9,204 nucleotides of DNA, from NCBI GenBank assembly GCA_016463455.1, contig JAEMRG010000063.1, forward strand, positions 1-9,204, read 5' to 3'. The stretch's first letter is position 1. Each line of letters begins with the position of its first letter. Position numbers and translations under genes: made by a program. The stretch comes from Rhodoferax sp. Lineage in GTDB: Bacteria; Pseudomonadota; Gammaproteobacteria; Burkholderiales; Burkholderiaceae_C. The notes under the pieces were generated by a model. That model saw only the letters and a program-made list of their open reading frames with translations, searched no databases and had not been told where the DNA came from. Positions 1 through 6,489 of this stretch are shown in pieces.

Positions 1-419
1 TGGCTTTGCTGCTGCTCGTACATGGCCTGGAAGTTGATTTCTGACAAATGCACCGGTGGAAAGCCGCTACGCTGAATCAGGTCGGCCACATTGCCGCGCA
101 AATAGGGGTACACAATTTGTGGGCAGGCAATGCCCATGATCGGGCCCATTTGCTCTTCGGGCAGGTTGCGAACTTCAAAAATACCGGCCTGTTTGACTTC
201 CACCAGAAACACGGTTTTGTCTTTGATTTTGGTATGCACCGTGGCCGTCACACTGACTTCGAACACACCTTCTGCCACCGGATTGGCTTCAATGCCCAGT
301 TGAATATCCACCGAAGGCTGCTCTTGCTCGAGCAGGATAGCCGGCGAATTGGGCTGCTCCATCGACGCCTCTTTGAGGTAAACGCGTTGGATTTGGAAAA
401 CTGGGGCTTGTTCTGACAT
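1..419 (-). CDS. secB: Protein-export chaperone SecB (partial, C-terminus cut by window edge)
   Basis: SecB is a cytoplasmic homotetrameric chaperone that keeps precursor proteins unfolded and hands them to SecA for export through SecYEG. The visible 139 residues begin MSEQAPVFQIQRVYLKEAS and carry the family's N-terminal strand followed by a segment close to EQPNSPAILLEQ. Later come a VEVKQAGIFEVRNL-type core and IACPQIVYPYLRGNVADL, all typical of proteobacterial SecB. The family is usually about 150-165 residues, so only the short acidic tail should be missing beyond position 1. The ATG at 417-419 is chosen because the conserved N-terminus follows it at once; the ribosome-binding site is weak (GAAAG just upstream). 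It is the last visible gene of the minus-strand set with grxC and the rhodanese gene. gpsA often follows secB in relatives, but that is outside this window. Confidence 0.96.
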   Translation of the reverse strand, partial: MSEQAPVFQIQRVYLKEASMEQPNSPAILLEQEQPSVDIQLGIEANPVAEGVFEVSVTATVHTKIKDKTVFLVEVKQAGIFEVRNLPEEQMGPIMGIACPQIVYPYLRGNVADLIQRSGFPPVHLSEINFQAMYEQQQS

Positions 420-429
420 GACGTGAATC

Positions 430-441
430 TTTCAATTGAAA
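430..441. repeat. 12-bp perfect palindrome in the secB leader
   Basis: TTTCAATTGAAA is a perfect palindrome ending 11 bases before the secB start codon, so it overlaps the region where the ribosome would bind. It could be an operator, or it could be chance in a locally AT-rich stretch. I recognise no regulator for it. Confidence 0.35.
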
Positions 442-527
442 ACAAAGCCCAGCGTACAAAAAGGTGGGCCCGTGGGATGGTGCGCTGGGGCTTGCAAGGC
501 CTTTGGCGCCCCGAATTATCGCAGCAG

Positions 528-539
528 GCCGGCGCCGGC
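528..539. repeat. 12-bp GC-only palindrome after grxC
   Basis: GCCGGCGCCGGC is a perfect palindrome 11 bases beyond the grxC stop codon. It has no loop and no following T-tract on the minus strand, so it is not a standard intrinsic terminator. The 131-base gap between grxC and secB holds this and the AT-rich palindrome at 430-441. It also holds a looser GGGGC…GCCCC inverted repeat at about 487-512. I see no gene in the gap. Confidence 0.35.
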
Positions 540-550
540 TGTAGGCGCGC

Positions 551-814
551 TCAGGGCGCTAGCAACAAGGGCATCAGGCCGCCGCGGCTGTCTAAGTCCA
601 TCAGGTCATCGCAGCCGCCCACATGGGTATCGCCGATAAAGATTTGCGGCACGGTGCGCCGCCCGGTGCGCTCCATCATGGCACTGCGCTCAGTCGGGTT
701 GGTATCGATGCGGATCTCTTCGATCAACTCCACCCCTTTGGACTTAAGAATACGCTTAGCCTGCACGCAATAAGGGCAAACTGCGGTGGTGTACATCTTG
801 ACGTTTTGCATCAT
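551..814 (-). CDS. grxC: Glutaredoxin 3 (dithiol glutaredoxin)
   Basis: This is a small cytoplasmic thiol-disulfide oxidoreductase that uses glutathione to reduce protein disulfides and mixed disulfides. The 87 residues match the usual length of bacterial GrxC. The thioredoxin fold carries the dithiol active site CPYC at residues 13-16. The cis-proline glutathione-binding motif TVPQIF is at 54-59, and GGCDDL at 66-71 closes the glutathione site. The start is one of two tandem ATG codons (812-814 or 809-811), which differ by one methionine; neither has a strong ribosome-binding site. It lies 36 bases downstream of the rhodanese gene and 131 bases upstream of secB, in the arrangement common in Burkholderiales. 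SecB has been suggested to be redox-relevant in such operons, but nothing in the sequence tests that. Confidence 0.96.
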   Translation of the reverse strand: MMQNVKMYTTAVCPYCVQAKRILKSKGVELIEEIRIDTNPTERSAMMERTGRRTVPQIFIGDTHVGGCDDLMDLDSRGGLMPLLLAP

Positions 815-850
815 CGACTCAGTGGGAAAACTTTGTTTTAGGGCGGCGAA

Positions 851-1258
851 TCAGACTTTTTCTAGCGGTAGCCCAGCACTTTTCCAAGCCGCCAGACCAC
901 CACCGAGCGAGTGGACTTGCGCATAGCCCAGCGTTTTAGCCGCAGCCATCGCGCGGCCTGAGCGTGCACCCGACTGACAAACCAGAATCAAAGGCAAGCC
1001 TTTGTTTTTGACCGCTGTAGCCAGCTTAGCAGGCAAGTCGGCCAAGGGAATATTTTTGGAGCCTACGATGTGTCCGGAGGCAAACTCCGCAGGTTCACAC
1101 ACATCCACCACGACGGCTTTTTCCCGGTTAATCAATTGCACCGCGTCGTTGGCACTCAGGCCCCCGCTGGCTGCGCCTTGCATCACAGGCGCAAGTAGTA
1201 GGGCGCCGGAAATCAGGGCCAGGGTAATCAACATCCAGTTATCGAGAAGAAATTTCAC
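851..1258 (-). CDS. Membrane-anchored single-domain rhodanese (sulfurtransferase)
   Basis: This 135-residue protein has one N-terminal hydrophobic segment (about residues 8-26), then a single rhodanese domain (about 35-131). The catalytic loop is CQSGARS at 94-100, the six-residue CX5R-type loop of sulfurtransferases that bind sulfane sulfur on C94. The other rhodanese landmarks are present: DVCEPAEFASGHI (52-64), NIPL (69-72) and the C-terminal GGLAAWKSAGLPL. C54 occupies the position that is arginine in most rhodaneses, giving a second cysteine. The start is GTG at 1256-1258, with AAGGA about 7 bases upstream; it is kept because it gives the whole membrane anchor. The physiological sulfur donor and acceptor cannot be told from sequence. 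The gene is the first of the rhodanese–grxC–secB set and divergent from gpmA. Confidence 0.9.
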   Translation of the reverse strand: MKFLLDNWMLITLALISGALLLAPVMQGAASGGLSANDAVQLINREKAVVVDVCEPAEFASGHIVGSKNIPLADLPAKLATAVKNKGLPLILVCQSGARSGRAMAAAKTLGYAQVHSLGGGLAAWKSAGLPLEKV

Positions 1259-1293
1259 TAGGGTTCCTTGAGGGTGCTAGGGGGAGAACAATC

Positions 1294-1311
1294 GGGCATT
1301 TTAGAATGCCC
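1294..1311. promoter_or_regulatory. Inverted repeat with back-to-back −10-like hexamers between the rhodanese gene and gpmA
   Basis: GGGCATT-TTAG-AATGCCC is a perfect 7-bp inverted repeat in the 109-base divergent gap. Within it the plus strand reads TAGAAT (1302-1307) and the minus strand TAAAAT (1303 down to 1298). Each matches the −10 consensus TATAAT at 5 of 6 positions. Initiation from them would give leaders of roughly 50 bases for gpmA and 30 bases for the rhodanese gene. No convincing −35 hexamer is visible on either side, so it may be a repressor site, a hairpin, or a weak bidirectional promoter. Confidence 0.35.
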
Positions 1312-1367
1312 CATGTTTCCCCACAGTCCGCGCGGCTGCAACCCCCTTCACCCCCCTATTTTCTGCC

Positions 1368-2114
1368 ATGTACCGACTTGTATTGATACGCCACGGCGAA
1401 TCCACCTGGAACCTTGAAAACCGCTTCACCGGGTGGACCGATGTGGACCTGACGCCCACGGGCATCGAACAGGCGCAAAACGCTGGGCATTTGCTCAAAG
1501 CCCAAGGCTATGCCTTCGACCTGGCCTACACCAGCATGCTCAAGCGCGCAACGCACACCTTATGGCACTGCCTGGACCAGATGGACTGCACCTGGCTGCC
1601 GGTGGTGCACAACTGGCGGCTCAACGAGCGCCATTACGGCGCCTTGCAAGGCCTGAACAAAGCCGATATGGCGCGCCAGTACGGCGAGCAACAGGTGCTG
1701 CTGTGGCGCCGCAGTTTTGATGTGCCGCCCCCGGCACTAGAGCCCGGCGACCCGCGCTGCGAGGGCAGCGACCCGCGCTACGCCAGACTGGCGCCGGGCC
1801 AGGTGCCACTGACCGAGTGCCTGAAAGACACGGTGGCGCGCGTCATGCCCTTTTGGCAGGAGTCCATCGCGCCGGCTTTGCGCGCAGGCAAGCGCCCGGT
1901 CATCGCGGCGCACGGTAACTCGATACGCGCGCTGGTGAAATACCTGGACCAGATTGGTGACGACGACATCGTGGGCGTCAATATCCCCAATGGGATACCG
2001 CTGGTTTACGAATTGGACGCAGATCTGAAACCGATACGCCATTACTATTTAGGCGATGCACAGGCCATAGCCCAAGCGGCGCAGGCGGTGGCAGCGCAAG
2101 GCAAAGCGGTTTGA
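1368..2114 (+). CDS. gpmA: 2,3-bisphosphoglycerate-dependent phosphoglycerate mutase
   Basis: GpmA interconverts 3-phosphoglycerate and 2-phosphoglycerate in glycolysis and gluconeogenesis, through a phosphohistidine intermediate, in the cytoplasm. The 248 residues match the family length (about 250). The histidine-phosphatase signature LIRHGEST lies at 6-13, with H9 as the phosphorylated histidine. FTGWTDVDLT follows at 20-29, the acid/base glutamate is E87 in NERHYGALQGLNK, and the second catalytic histidine is H182 in AAHGNSIRALVKYLD. The ATG start is fixed by the conserved N-terminus MYRLVLIRHGE, but the bases before it (a C-rich run then TTTTCTGCC) contain no Shine-Dalgarno sequence. The last 20 residues are an Ala/Gln-rich tail. 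It is the first gene of a plus-strand set with ctpA and moeB; the 126-base gap to ctpA may hold a second promoter. Confidence 0.97.
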   Translation: MYRLVLIRHGESTWNLENRFTGWTDVDLTPTGIEQAQNAGHLLKAQGYAFDLAYTSMLKRATHTLWHCLDQMDCTWLPVVHNWRLNERHYGALQGLNKADMARQYGEQQVLLWRRSFDVPPPALEPGDPRCEGSDPRYARLAPGQVPLTECLKDTVARVMPFWQESIAPALRAGKRPVIAAHGNSIRALVKYLDQIGDDDIVGVNIPNGIPLVYELDADLKPIRHYYLGDAQAIAQAAQAVAAQGKAV

Positions 2115-2240
2115 AGGCGTCGTTGAGTTCTGGGTATACCCCCGCCCCCCGCAATGTGCCGCGTTCGGAGGCACAATAGAGATTCGCCTCAGGCATTTTG
2201 GCCACCAGGCACTTAGGAATTCAATGAAACGGGTACGACT

Positions 2241-3677
2241 ATGGGTCAAAAATTAAAGATTGCAGGCTGGGTGATGCTGGGCGCATTGGCCGGCTCGCTG
2301 ACGACGGTTTCGGTACAAACCGTGGCCCGCAACACCCTGGCGCCCATGCCTTTGGAAGAGTTGCAGCAGCTCTCCACCGTATTCGGCCTGATCAAAAGCG
2401 ATTACGTGGAAGCCGTGGATGAAAAAAAGCTGATCACCGACGCTATTACCGGCATGGTTTCCAGCCTGGACCCGCATTCCACGTATTTCGACAAAAAATC
2501 CTTCAAAGAGTTTCGTGAAGGAACCAGCGGCAAATTTGTCGGTGTGGGCATCGAAATCACCCAGGAAGACGGTGTGGTCAAAGTGGTCTCGCCGATTGAA
2601 GGTTCACCGGCCGACCGCGCTGGTCTCAAGCCCAATGACTTCATCATCAAAGTCGATGACACGGCGGTTAAGGGACTGAGCCTGAATGAAGCAGTCAAGC
2701 GCATGCGCGGCGAACCCGCCACCAAAGTGATGTTGACCGTGTTCCGTAAAGACGAAAACAAAACCTTTGCGGTGACCATCGTCCGCGAAGAAATCAAACA
2801 ACAGTCGGTGCGCGGCAAACTGATAGAGCCGGGCTACGCATGGATCCGCGTGAGCCAGTTCCAGGAACGGACCGTCGATGATTTTGTGAAAAAAGTCAAC
2901 GAGCTGTATGAGCAAGACCCGAAGATGAAAGGCATGGTGCTGGATTTACGTAACGACCCGGGCGGGCTACTCAACGCCGCCGTGGCTATTTCCGCCGCTT
3001 TCCTGCCCGAGAACGTGACGGTGGTCAGTACCAATGGGCAGACCGAGGAAAGCCGGCAAACCCTGCGTGCCAATGCGCGCGACTATATGGCCCGGATGGG
3101 CGCAGACCCGATCAAAAAGCTACCGGCGCAGTTAAAAAATATCCCACTGATCGTGCTGGTGAACGAAGGCTCAGCCTCGGCCAGTGAGATTGTGGCCGGC
3201 GCACTGCAAGACCATAAGCGCGCCACCATCATGGGCGGGCAAACCTTTGGCAAAGGCTCGGTGCAAACATTCCGGCCTTTGAGCGGTGACACCGGCCTGA
3301 AGTTCACCACCTCGCGCTACTACACGCCTAGCGGCCGTTCGATCCAGGCCAAGGGCATCGTGCCAGATTTGATGATCGATGACACCGAGGAAGGCAGCCC
3401 CTTTGCCGTCCTGCGCACGCGCGAAGCGGACTTGGAAAAACATTTAAGCAGCGGCCAAGGCGAAGAAGTGAAAGACCCGGCCCGTGAGAAAGCACGCGAA
3501 GAGGCCATGAAACGCCTGGAAGAAGAATCGCGTAAACCGGTGGCCGAACGCCGCGCCCCGGAATTTGGCTCGGACAAAGACTTCCAACTCGGCCAGGCAC
3601 TCAAAAAACTCAAAGGCCAGCCGGTGCTGATAAGTAAAACGCAAGTAGAGCGCAGCGCCGAGAAAAAAGAGCAATGA
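2241..3677 (+). CDS. ctpA: C-terminal processing peptidase, family S41 (CtpA-type)
   Basis: This is an exported serine protease that trims or degrades proteins from their C-termini in the periplasm. In other bacteria the family acts on cell-wall enzymes and misfolded envelope proteins; the substrate here is unknown. An N-terminal signal or anchor (about residues 8-29) is followed by a helical region containing SLDPHSTYF. A PDZ domain (about 95-180) has GVGIEI and the GSPADRAGLKPND ligand loop. The S41 core follows: the catalytic serine is S313 in NEGSASASE, with lysine K338 and Q342 in FGKGSVQ, exactly the Ser-Lys-Gln spacing of the family. After residue about 400 comes a charged, Glu/Arg/Lys-rich tail likely to be flexible or helical. 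At 478 residues it is typical. The ATG at 2241 is the only start that gives the signal segment. An upstream ATG at 2224 is out of frame. The Shine-Dalgarno is poor. Confidence 0.95.
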   Translation: MGQKLKIAGWVMLGALAGSLTTVSVQTVARNTLAPMPLEELQQLSTVFGLIKSDYVEAVDEKKLITDAITGMVSSLDPHSTYFDKKSFKEFREGTSGKFVGVGIEITQEDGVVKVVSPIEGSPADRAGLKPNDFIIKVDDTAVKGLSLNEAVKRMRGEPATKVMLTVFRKDENKTFAVTIVREEIKQQSVRGKLIEPGYAWIRVSQFQERTVDDFVKKVNELYEQDPKMKGMVLDLRNDPGGLLNAAVAISAAFLPENVTVVSTNGQTEESRQTLRANARDYMARMGADPIKKLPAQLKNIPLIVLVNEGSASASEIVAGALQDHKRATIMGGQTFGKGSVQTFRPLSGDTGLKFTTSRYYTPSGRSIQAKGIVPDLMIDDTEEGSPFAVLRTREADLEKHLSSGQGEEVKDPAREKAREEAMKRLEEESRKPVAERRAPEFGSDKDFQLGQALKKLKGQPVLISKTQVERSAEKKEQ

Positions 3678-3679
3678 GG
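3676..3679 (+). promoter_or_regulatory. Ribosome-binding site for the TTG-started moeB gene
   Basis: GAGG shares its first two bases with the ctpA stop codon TGA (3675-3677) and lies 7 bases before the TTG start at 3687. The overlap implies that ribosomes ending ctpA re-initiate on the next gene, and it supports the TTG as the true start. Confidence 0.6.
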
Positions 3680-3686
3680 CGTCCCG

Positions 3687-4454
3687 TTGTCTGAGCCGGG
3701 CCTGTCCGACGCAGATTTGCTGCGCTATTCGCGGCACCTGCTGCTCGATGACATCGGGATTGAGGGCCAGCGCCGCATCCTGGCATCGCGCGCGCTCATC
3801 ATTGGCGCGGGTGGTCTGGGCTCACCGGCGGCCATGTACCTGGCCTGCTCAGGTGTGGGCAGCATCACCATCGTTGATGACGATACGGTGGATTTGACCA
3901 ATTTGCAACGCCAAATCATGCACCGCACGGACCGCATTGGGCAAGCCAAAGTGCTTTCGGCCCAAAGCACCTTGGCCCAACTGAACCCGGCGGTACAGGT
4001 GCAAGCGCTGCAAGCGCACGCCGATCCACGGCTGCTACAGAGCCTGGTGGCGCAGGCGGATGTGGTGCTCGATTGCTGCGATAACTTCCAGACCCGCCAA
4101 GCCATCAACGCCGCTTGTGTGCAGCAGCGTGTACCGCTGGTCAGTGGCGCAGCCATCGGCATGGACGGCCAAATTGCGGTGTATGACCCGCGCGATGTCC
4201 ATGCGCCCTGCTACGCCTGCGTGTTTGCACCCGATGCGCCGCCCGAAGAAGCGCGCTGCGCCACCATGGGCGTGTTGGCACCCCTGGTCGGTGTGATAGG
4301 CGCGATGCAAGCGCTGGAGGCGCTCAAATTACTGGCGCAGACCGGCACCTCCTTGAGCGGCTATTTGCTGATGCTAGATGCACGCAGCATGGAATGGACG
4401 CGGCTACGCGTGCAAAAAAATCCGGCTTGCGCGGTCTGCGGCGCAAAGCAGTAA
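3687..4454 (+). CDS. moeB: MoeB/ThiF/HesA-family E1-like adenylyltransferase
   Basis: Enzymes of this family use ATP to adenylate the C-terminal Gly-Gly of a small sulfur carrier (MoaD for molybdopterin, ThiS for thiazole) so that sulfur can be added. The 255 residues form a single Rossmann-type domain. The start region RYSRHLLLDDIGIEGQ is typical, and the ATP-binding loop GAGGLGSP is at 40-47. VDLTNLQRQIMH follows, and D132 in the CCDNFQTRQAIN motif is the catalytic aspartate. Two zinc cysteine pairs are present, C175/C178 (CYAC) and C248/C251 (CAVC). Another cysteine sits in EARCATMGVLAP near the crossover loop where some relatives form a thioester. There is no C-terminal rhodanese domain. 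TTG is the chosen start, from the RBS overlap with ctpA. MoeB and ThiF cannot be separated by sequence alone, and no moaD or thiS is nearby. Confidence 0.9.
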   Translation: MSEPGLSDADLLRYSRHLLLDDIGIEGQRRILASRALIIGAGGLGSPAAMYLACSGVGSITIVDDDTVDLTNLQRQIMHRTDRIGQAKVLSAQSTLAQLNPAVQVQALQAHADPRLLQSLVAQADVVLDCCDNFQTRQAINAACVQQRVPLVSGAAIGMDGQIAVYDPRDVHAPCYACVFAPDAPPEEARCATMGVLAPLVGVIGAMQALEALKLLAQTGTSLSGYLLMLDARSMEWTRLRVQKNPACAVCGAKQ

Positions 4455-4487
4455 AGCACCCCCGCAAGCTGCCAAGCGCTCACCAGC

Positions 4488-5315
4488 CTAAGCGCCCAGT
4501 ATCCAGCCTTCCAAAGGGTCCGTATCTGCGGGCAAGCCGTAACGCACGTCGCCCTGCGCTTGGGCGCGCTGACCCCAAGCGGCTTGCACCAGGCACAAAA
4601 CGGCGTCCAAGGCATCGCCACTGGCGTCCTGCGCCAAGGCATCGCGCTGTGCGTGGCTCAGCTTGAGGCGTGTGCCCCAACGGGTTTGCCCCAGCTCCAG
4701 GGCGTTGATCAAGTCTTTGCGGGCAATCAAGCGCTCAGGCGTTTGCTTGGCTTTATCATCACTTTTGTAACTTTGCGCACCCAAGACTTCGCGCGCCAGC
4801 ATGCCCGGATAAGCCTCTAAGGCAATGCGCGCCGCCTGCGGATCGGGCGCTTGTGAGCCAGGGAAATGCGCACCCGCCGCCATCAAGGCGGGCACGCCTG
4901 CGTGCAGCATATAGGCCACCGGCGGATTGACCCATTTCATGGAGGGGCTGGAGCCGGCTGGGCCGTCAGTGGCGCGATGAGCAAATTTGGCGCCAGCGGG
5001 CCGGCTGTCGCAAAAAGCGGCGAATAAATCGCGAATCTGGGGCCGGGGCAAGGCGGCGTAGTGGGCAATGCAATCTTCCCAGCGCGTGGGCCAGCCCAGA
5101 TGCTCGACAAGTTCACGCGGCAGGCCAAAGGGTAAATCAAAGCCGCCAATCCAGGCCGCACGGGACTGTAGCGCCGAGGTAAACGCTCCAAGGCTTTGCA
5201 AGCGAACCAGGCTGTCGACTACGAGGCGTGCACCGTCGCTATGCCCCCAGGCCAGGACGATGTGTTTGCGCGGCCCCGGGCTGCTGGAAAAATCGCAACC
5301 CAGCAGCGCTGCCAT
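4488..5315 (-). CDS. DUF429 family protein (predicted RNase-H-like fold)
   Basis: The protein is 275 residues if started at the ATG at 5313-5315. That start puts MAALLGCDFSSSP at the N-terminus, where the DUF429 family has its first conserved strand and acidic residue (D8). A longer frame upstream would overlap the BLUF gene and shows no homology-like sequence; a TTG two codons earlier is a minor alternative. Further landmarks are WIGGFDLPFGLPREL (55-69, with D60) and ERLIARKDLINALELGQTRWG. DALDAVLCLVQAAWG (234-248, D234 and D237) and the terminal EGWILGA also fit the family. The acid residues D8, D60 and D234/D237 would fit an RNase-H-type metal site, but nuclease activity is only predicted for the family. 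It is cytoplasmic, with no signal peptide. It starts 17 bases after the BLUF stop, probably in the same transcript, and faces moeB tail to tail across 33 bases with no clear terminator. Confidence 0.78.
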   Translation of the reverse strand: MAALLGCDFSSSPGPRKHIVLAWGHSDGARLVVDSLVRLQSLGAFTSALQSRAAWIGGFDLPFGLPRELVEHLGWPTRWEDCIAHYAALPRPQIRDLFAAFCDSRPAGAKFAHRATDGPAGSSPSMKWVNPPVAYMLHAGVPALMAAGAHFPGSQAPDPQAARIALEAYPGMLAREVLGAQSYKSDDKAKQTPERLIARKDLINALELGQTRWGTRLKLSHAQRDALAQDASGDALDAVLCLVQAAWGQRAQAQGDVRYGLPADTDPLEGWILGA

Positions 5316-5332
5316 GGGCAATAACGGACCGC

Positions 5333-5755
5333 TTAGGCCCGGCCCATGATGGACGCGGTGGCCATCAGTTCTTCCAGCAAGGCCAGCGATACTTTGCCAG
5401 ACACGCTGTAAGGGTCTAACTCGGGCTTTTCCGCATACTTGAGCAAAATACTGGCGTTGATTTTGGACATATTGACCTGGCCCATGGTCCAACCGCTGAA
5501 ACGCCGCTCGGAGATTTCCTCGTAATGCAGTAAGACCACATCTTTATGGCGCTGGTCGCGCTGAATGTGGCCGTACAAATCACTCACGGCGCCGCGACCA
5601 CCCTCTATGGCTTGCAAAAATATGCCTCCGCCATAGCAAAGAATGCCCGTAATCCCCAGCCCTGGATTGCCCTGACGGGACTGCGCCAAGATGCCTTCAA
5701 TTCCTGCGCTTGCCGCGTCAATAGCGCGACTGGCATAAAGCAAACGGACCAACAT
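5333..5755 (-). CDS. Stand-alone BLUF blue-light photoreceptor (PixD-like)
   Basis: BLUF domains bind FAD non-covalently and respond to blue light by rearranging hydrogen bonds around the flavin. This 140-residue protein is a single BLUF domain (about 1-95) plus a short helical tail, the size of PixD/Slr1694-type proteins. All the key residues are present. Y7 (LLYASR) is the electron/proton donor, N30 lies in GNPGLGITGILCY, and Q48 in FLQAIEG is the switching glutamine. W89 and M91 in FSGWTMGQV are the strand-5 signalling residues. There is no fused EAL, GGDEF, cyclase or DNA-binding effector, so output must go through a partner. The start lies 3 bases beyond the folE stop with a strong GAAAGG site, and the DUF429 gene follows 17 bases downstream. 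FAD binding and light response are inferred from the residues. Confidence 0.92.
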   Translation of the reverse strand: MLVRLLYASRAIDAASAGIEGILAQSRQGNPGLGITGILCYGGGIFLQAIEGGRGAVSDLYGHIQRDQRHKDVVLLHYEEISERRFSGWTMGQVNMSKINASILLKYAEKPELDPYSVSGKVSLALLEELMATASIMGRA

Positions 5756-5758
5756 GGT

Positions 5759-6460
5759 TTAGCCTTTCTTAGGGATCAGAGACAAAAACTCACGGCGCAA
5801 ATTCGGGTCTTTCAAAAACACGCCGCGCATCACGGAATTAATCATTTTGCTGTCCATATCTTTCACTCCCCGCCAGGACATGCAAAAGTGGCTGGCCTCC
5901 ATCACAATGGCCAGACCATCCGGTTGGGTTTTTTCTTGAATCAGGTCGGCCAGTTGCACCACCGCCTCTTCTTGAATTTGGGGCCGCCCCATCACCCATT
6001 CAGCCAAGCGCGCATACTTGCTCAGACCGATGACGTTGGTATGCTCATTGGGCAATACGCCAATCCAAATACTGCCGATCACCGGACAGAAATGGTGGCT
6101 GCAGGCGCTACGCACTGTGATCGGGCCGACGATCATCAGCTCATTAAGGTGCTCAGCGTTGGGGAATTCGGTGATCGCAGGCGCCGGCACATAGCGACCC
6201 CGAAACACCTCGTTAAGGTACATCTTGGCTACCCGGCGGGCGGTATTGCTGGTGTTGTGGTCATTCTCGGTATCTATTACCAGACTGCCCAGCACGCCCC
6301 GCATCTTGTCTTCCACCTCGTCGAGCAAGGATTCCAATTCGCCCGGCGCGATAAATTCGGCAATATTGTCGTTGGCGTTAAAACGCTTGCGCGCGGCCCG
6401 AATGCGCTCGCGGATTTTGACGGAAACCGGGGTTCCAACGTCCTCGTCAGATGGATTCAT
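5759..6460 (-). CDS. folE: GTP cyclohydrolase I (FolE, type IA)
   Basis: FolE converts GTP to 7,8-dihydroneopterin triphosphate, the first step of tetrahydrofolate and pterin synthesis, as a cytoplasmic zinc-dependent decamer. With the ATG at 6458-6460 the protein is 233 residues, beginning MNPSDEDVGTPVSVKIRERI. The family core runs from about residue 45 to the end: DHNTSNTARRVAKMY (67-81), GPITVRSACSHHFCPV (112-127), NVIGLSKYARL and SHFCMSWRGVKD (190-201). The zinc ligands are C120, H123 and C193, spaced as in E. coli (C110, H113, C181), with catalytic H122 beside them. The reading frame continues 24 codons further to a TTG, but that stretch looks like leader DNA. It holds an extended −10 and a Fur-like site, so the ATG is preferred although it has no clear ribosome-binding site. 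It is followed at once by the BLUF gene, and nudB, the next pathway step, lies 190 bases upstream. Confidence 0.95.
   Translation of the reverse strand: MNPSDEDVGTPVSVKIRERIRAARKRFNANDNIAEFIAPGELESLLDEVEDKMRGVLGSLVIDTENDHNTSNTARRVAKMYLNEVFRGRYVPAPAITEFPNAEHLNELMIVGPITVRSACSHHFCPVIGSIWIGVLPNEHTNVIGLSKYARLAEWVMGRPQIQEEAVVQLADLIQEKTQPDGLAIVMEASHFCMSWRGVKDMDSKMINSVMRGVFLKDPNLRREFLSLIPKKG
5763..5768 (-). promoter_or_regulatory. Ribosome-binding site of the BLUF gene, inside the end of folE
   Basis: On the minus strand GAAAGG lies 7 bases before the BLUF ATG and within the last codons of folE. The folE stop codon falls between it and the start. This points to translational coupling of folE and the BLUF gene. 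Confidence 0.65.
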
Positions 6461-6465
6461 GGCGC

Positions 6466-6484
6466 TGTAATGATAATGACTATC
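6466..6484 (-). promoter_or_regulatory. Fur-box-like operator in the folE leader
   Basis: On the folE strand the bases GATAGTCATTATCATTACA match the reverse complement of the classical Fur consensus (GATAATGATTATCATTATC) at 15 of 19 positions. Counting from the 5' end of the site on the folE strand, the mismatches are at positions 5, 7, 18 and 19. The site ends 5 bases before the folE ATG and overlaps the predicted transcription start, a classical place for repression. Iron control of folE is inference; a related metal regulator such as Zur is possible because FolE is a zinc enzyme, though the match is to Fur. Confidence 0.5.
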
Positions 6485-6489
6485 AAACC

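Noticed and set aside
2111..2140. TTGAAG–18 bases–TATACC at the end of gpmA as a possible ctpA promoter
   Set aside because: Only 4 of 6 matches in each hexamer; expected often by chance, so not listed as a feature.
2155..2175. TGTGCC…GGCACA inverted repeat (6-bp stem, 9-base loop) after gpmA, considered as a terminator
   Set aside because: No T-tract follows on either strand, and a 6-bp stem with a 9-base loop is weak.
4455..4487. Search for a terminator between convergent moeB and DUF429 genes
   Set aside because: Only a 5-bp GCGCT…AGCGC pairing (4476-4495) with no T-tract was seen.
5316..5492. A 59-codon N-terminal extension of the DUF429 gene
   Set aside because: It would overlap the BLUF coding sequence, and the DUF429 conserved start (GCDFSSSP) follows directly after the ATG at 5315.
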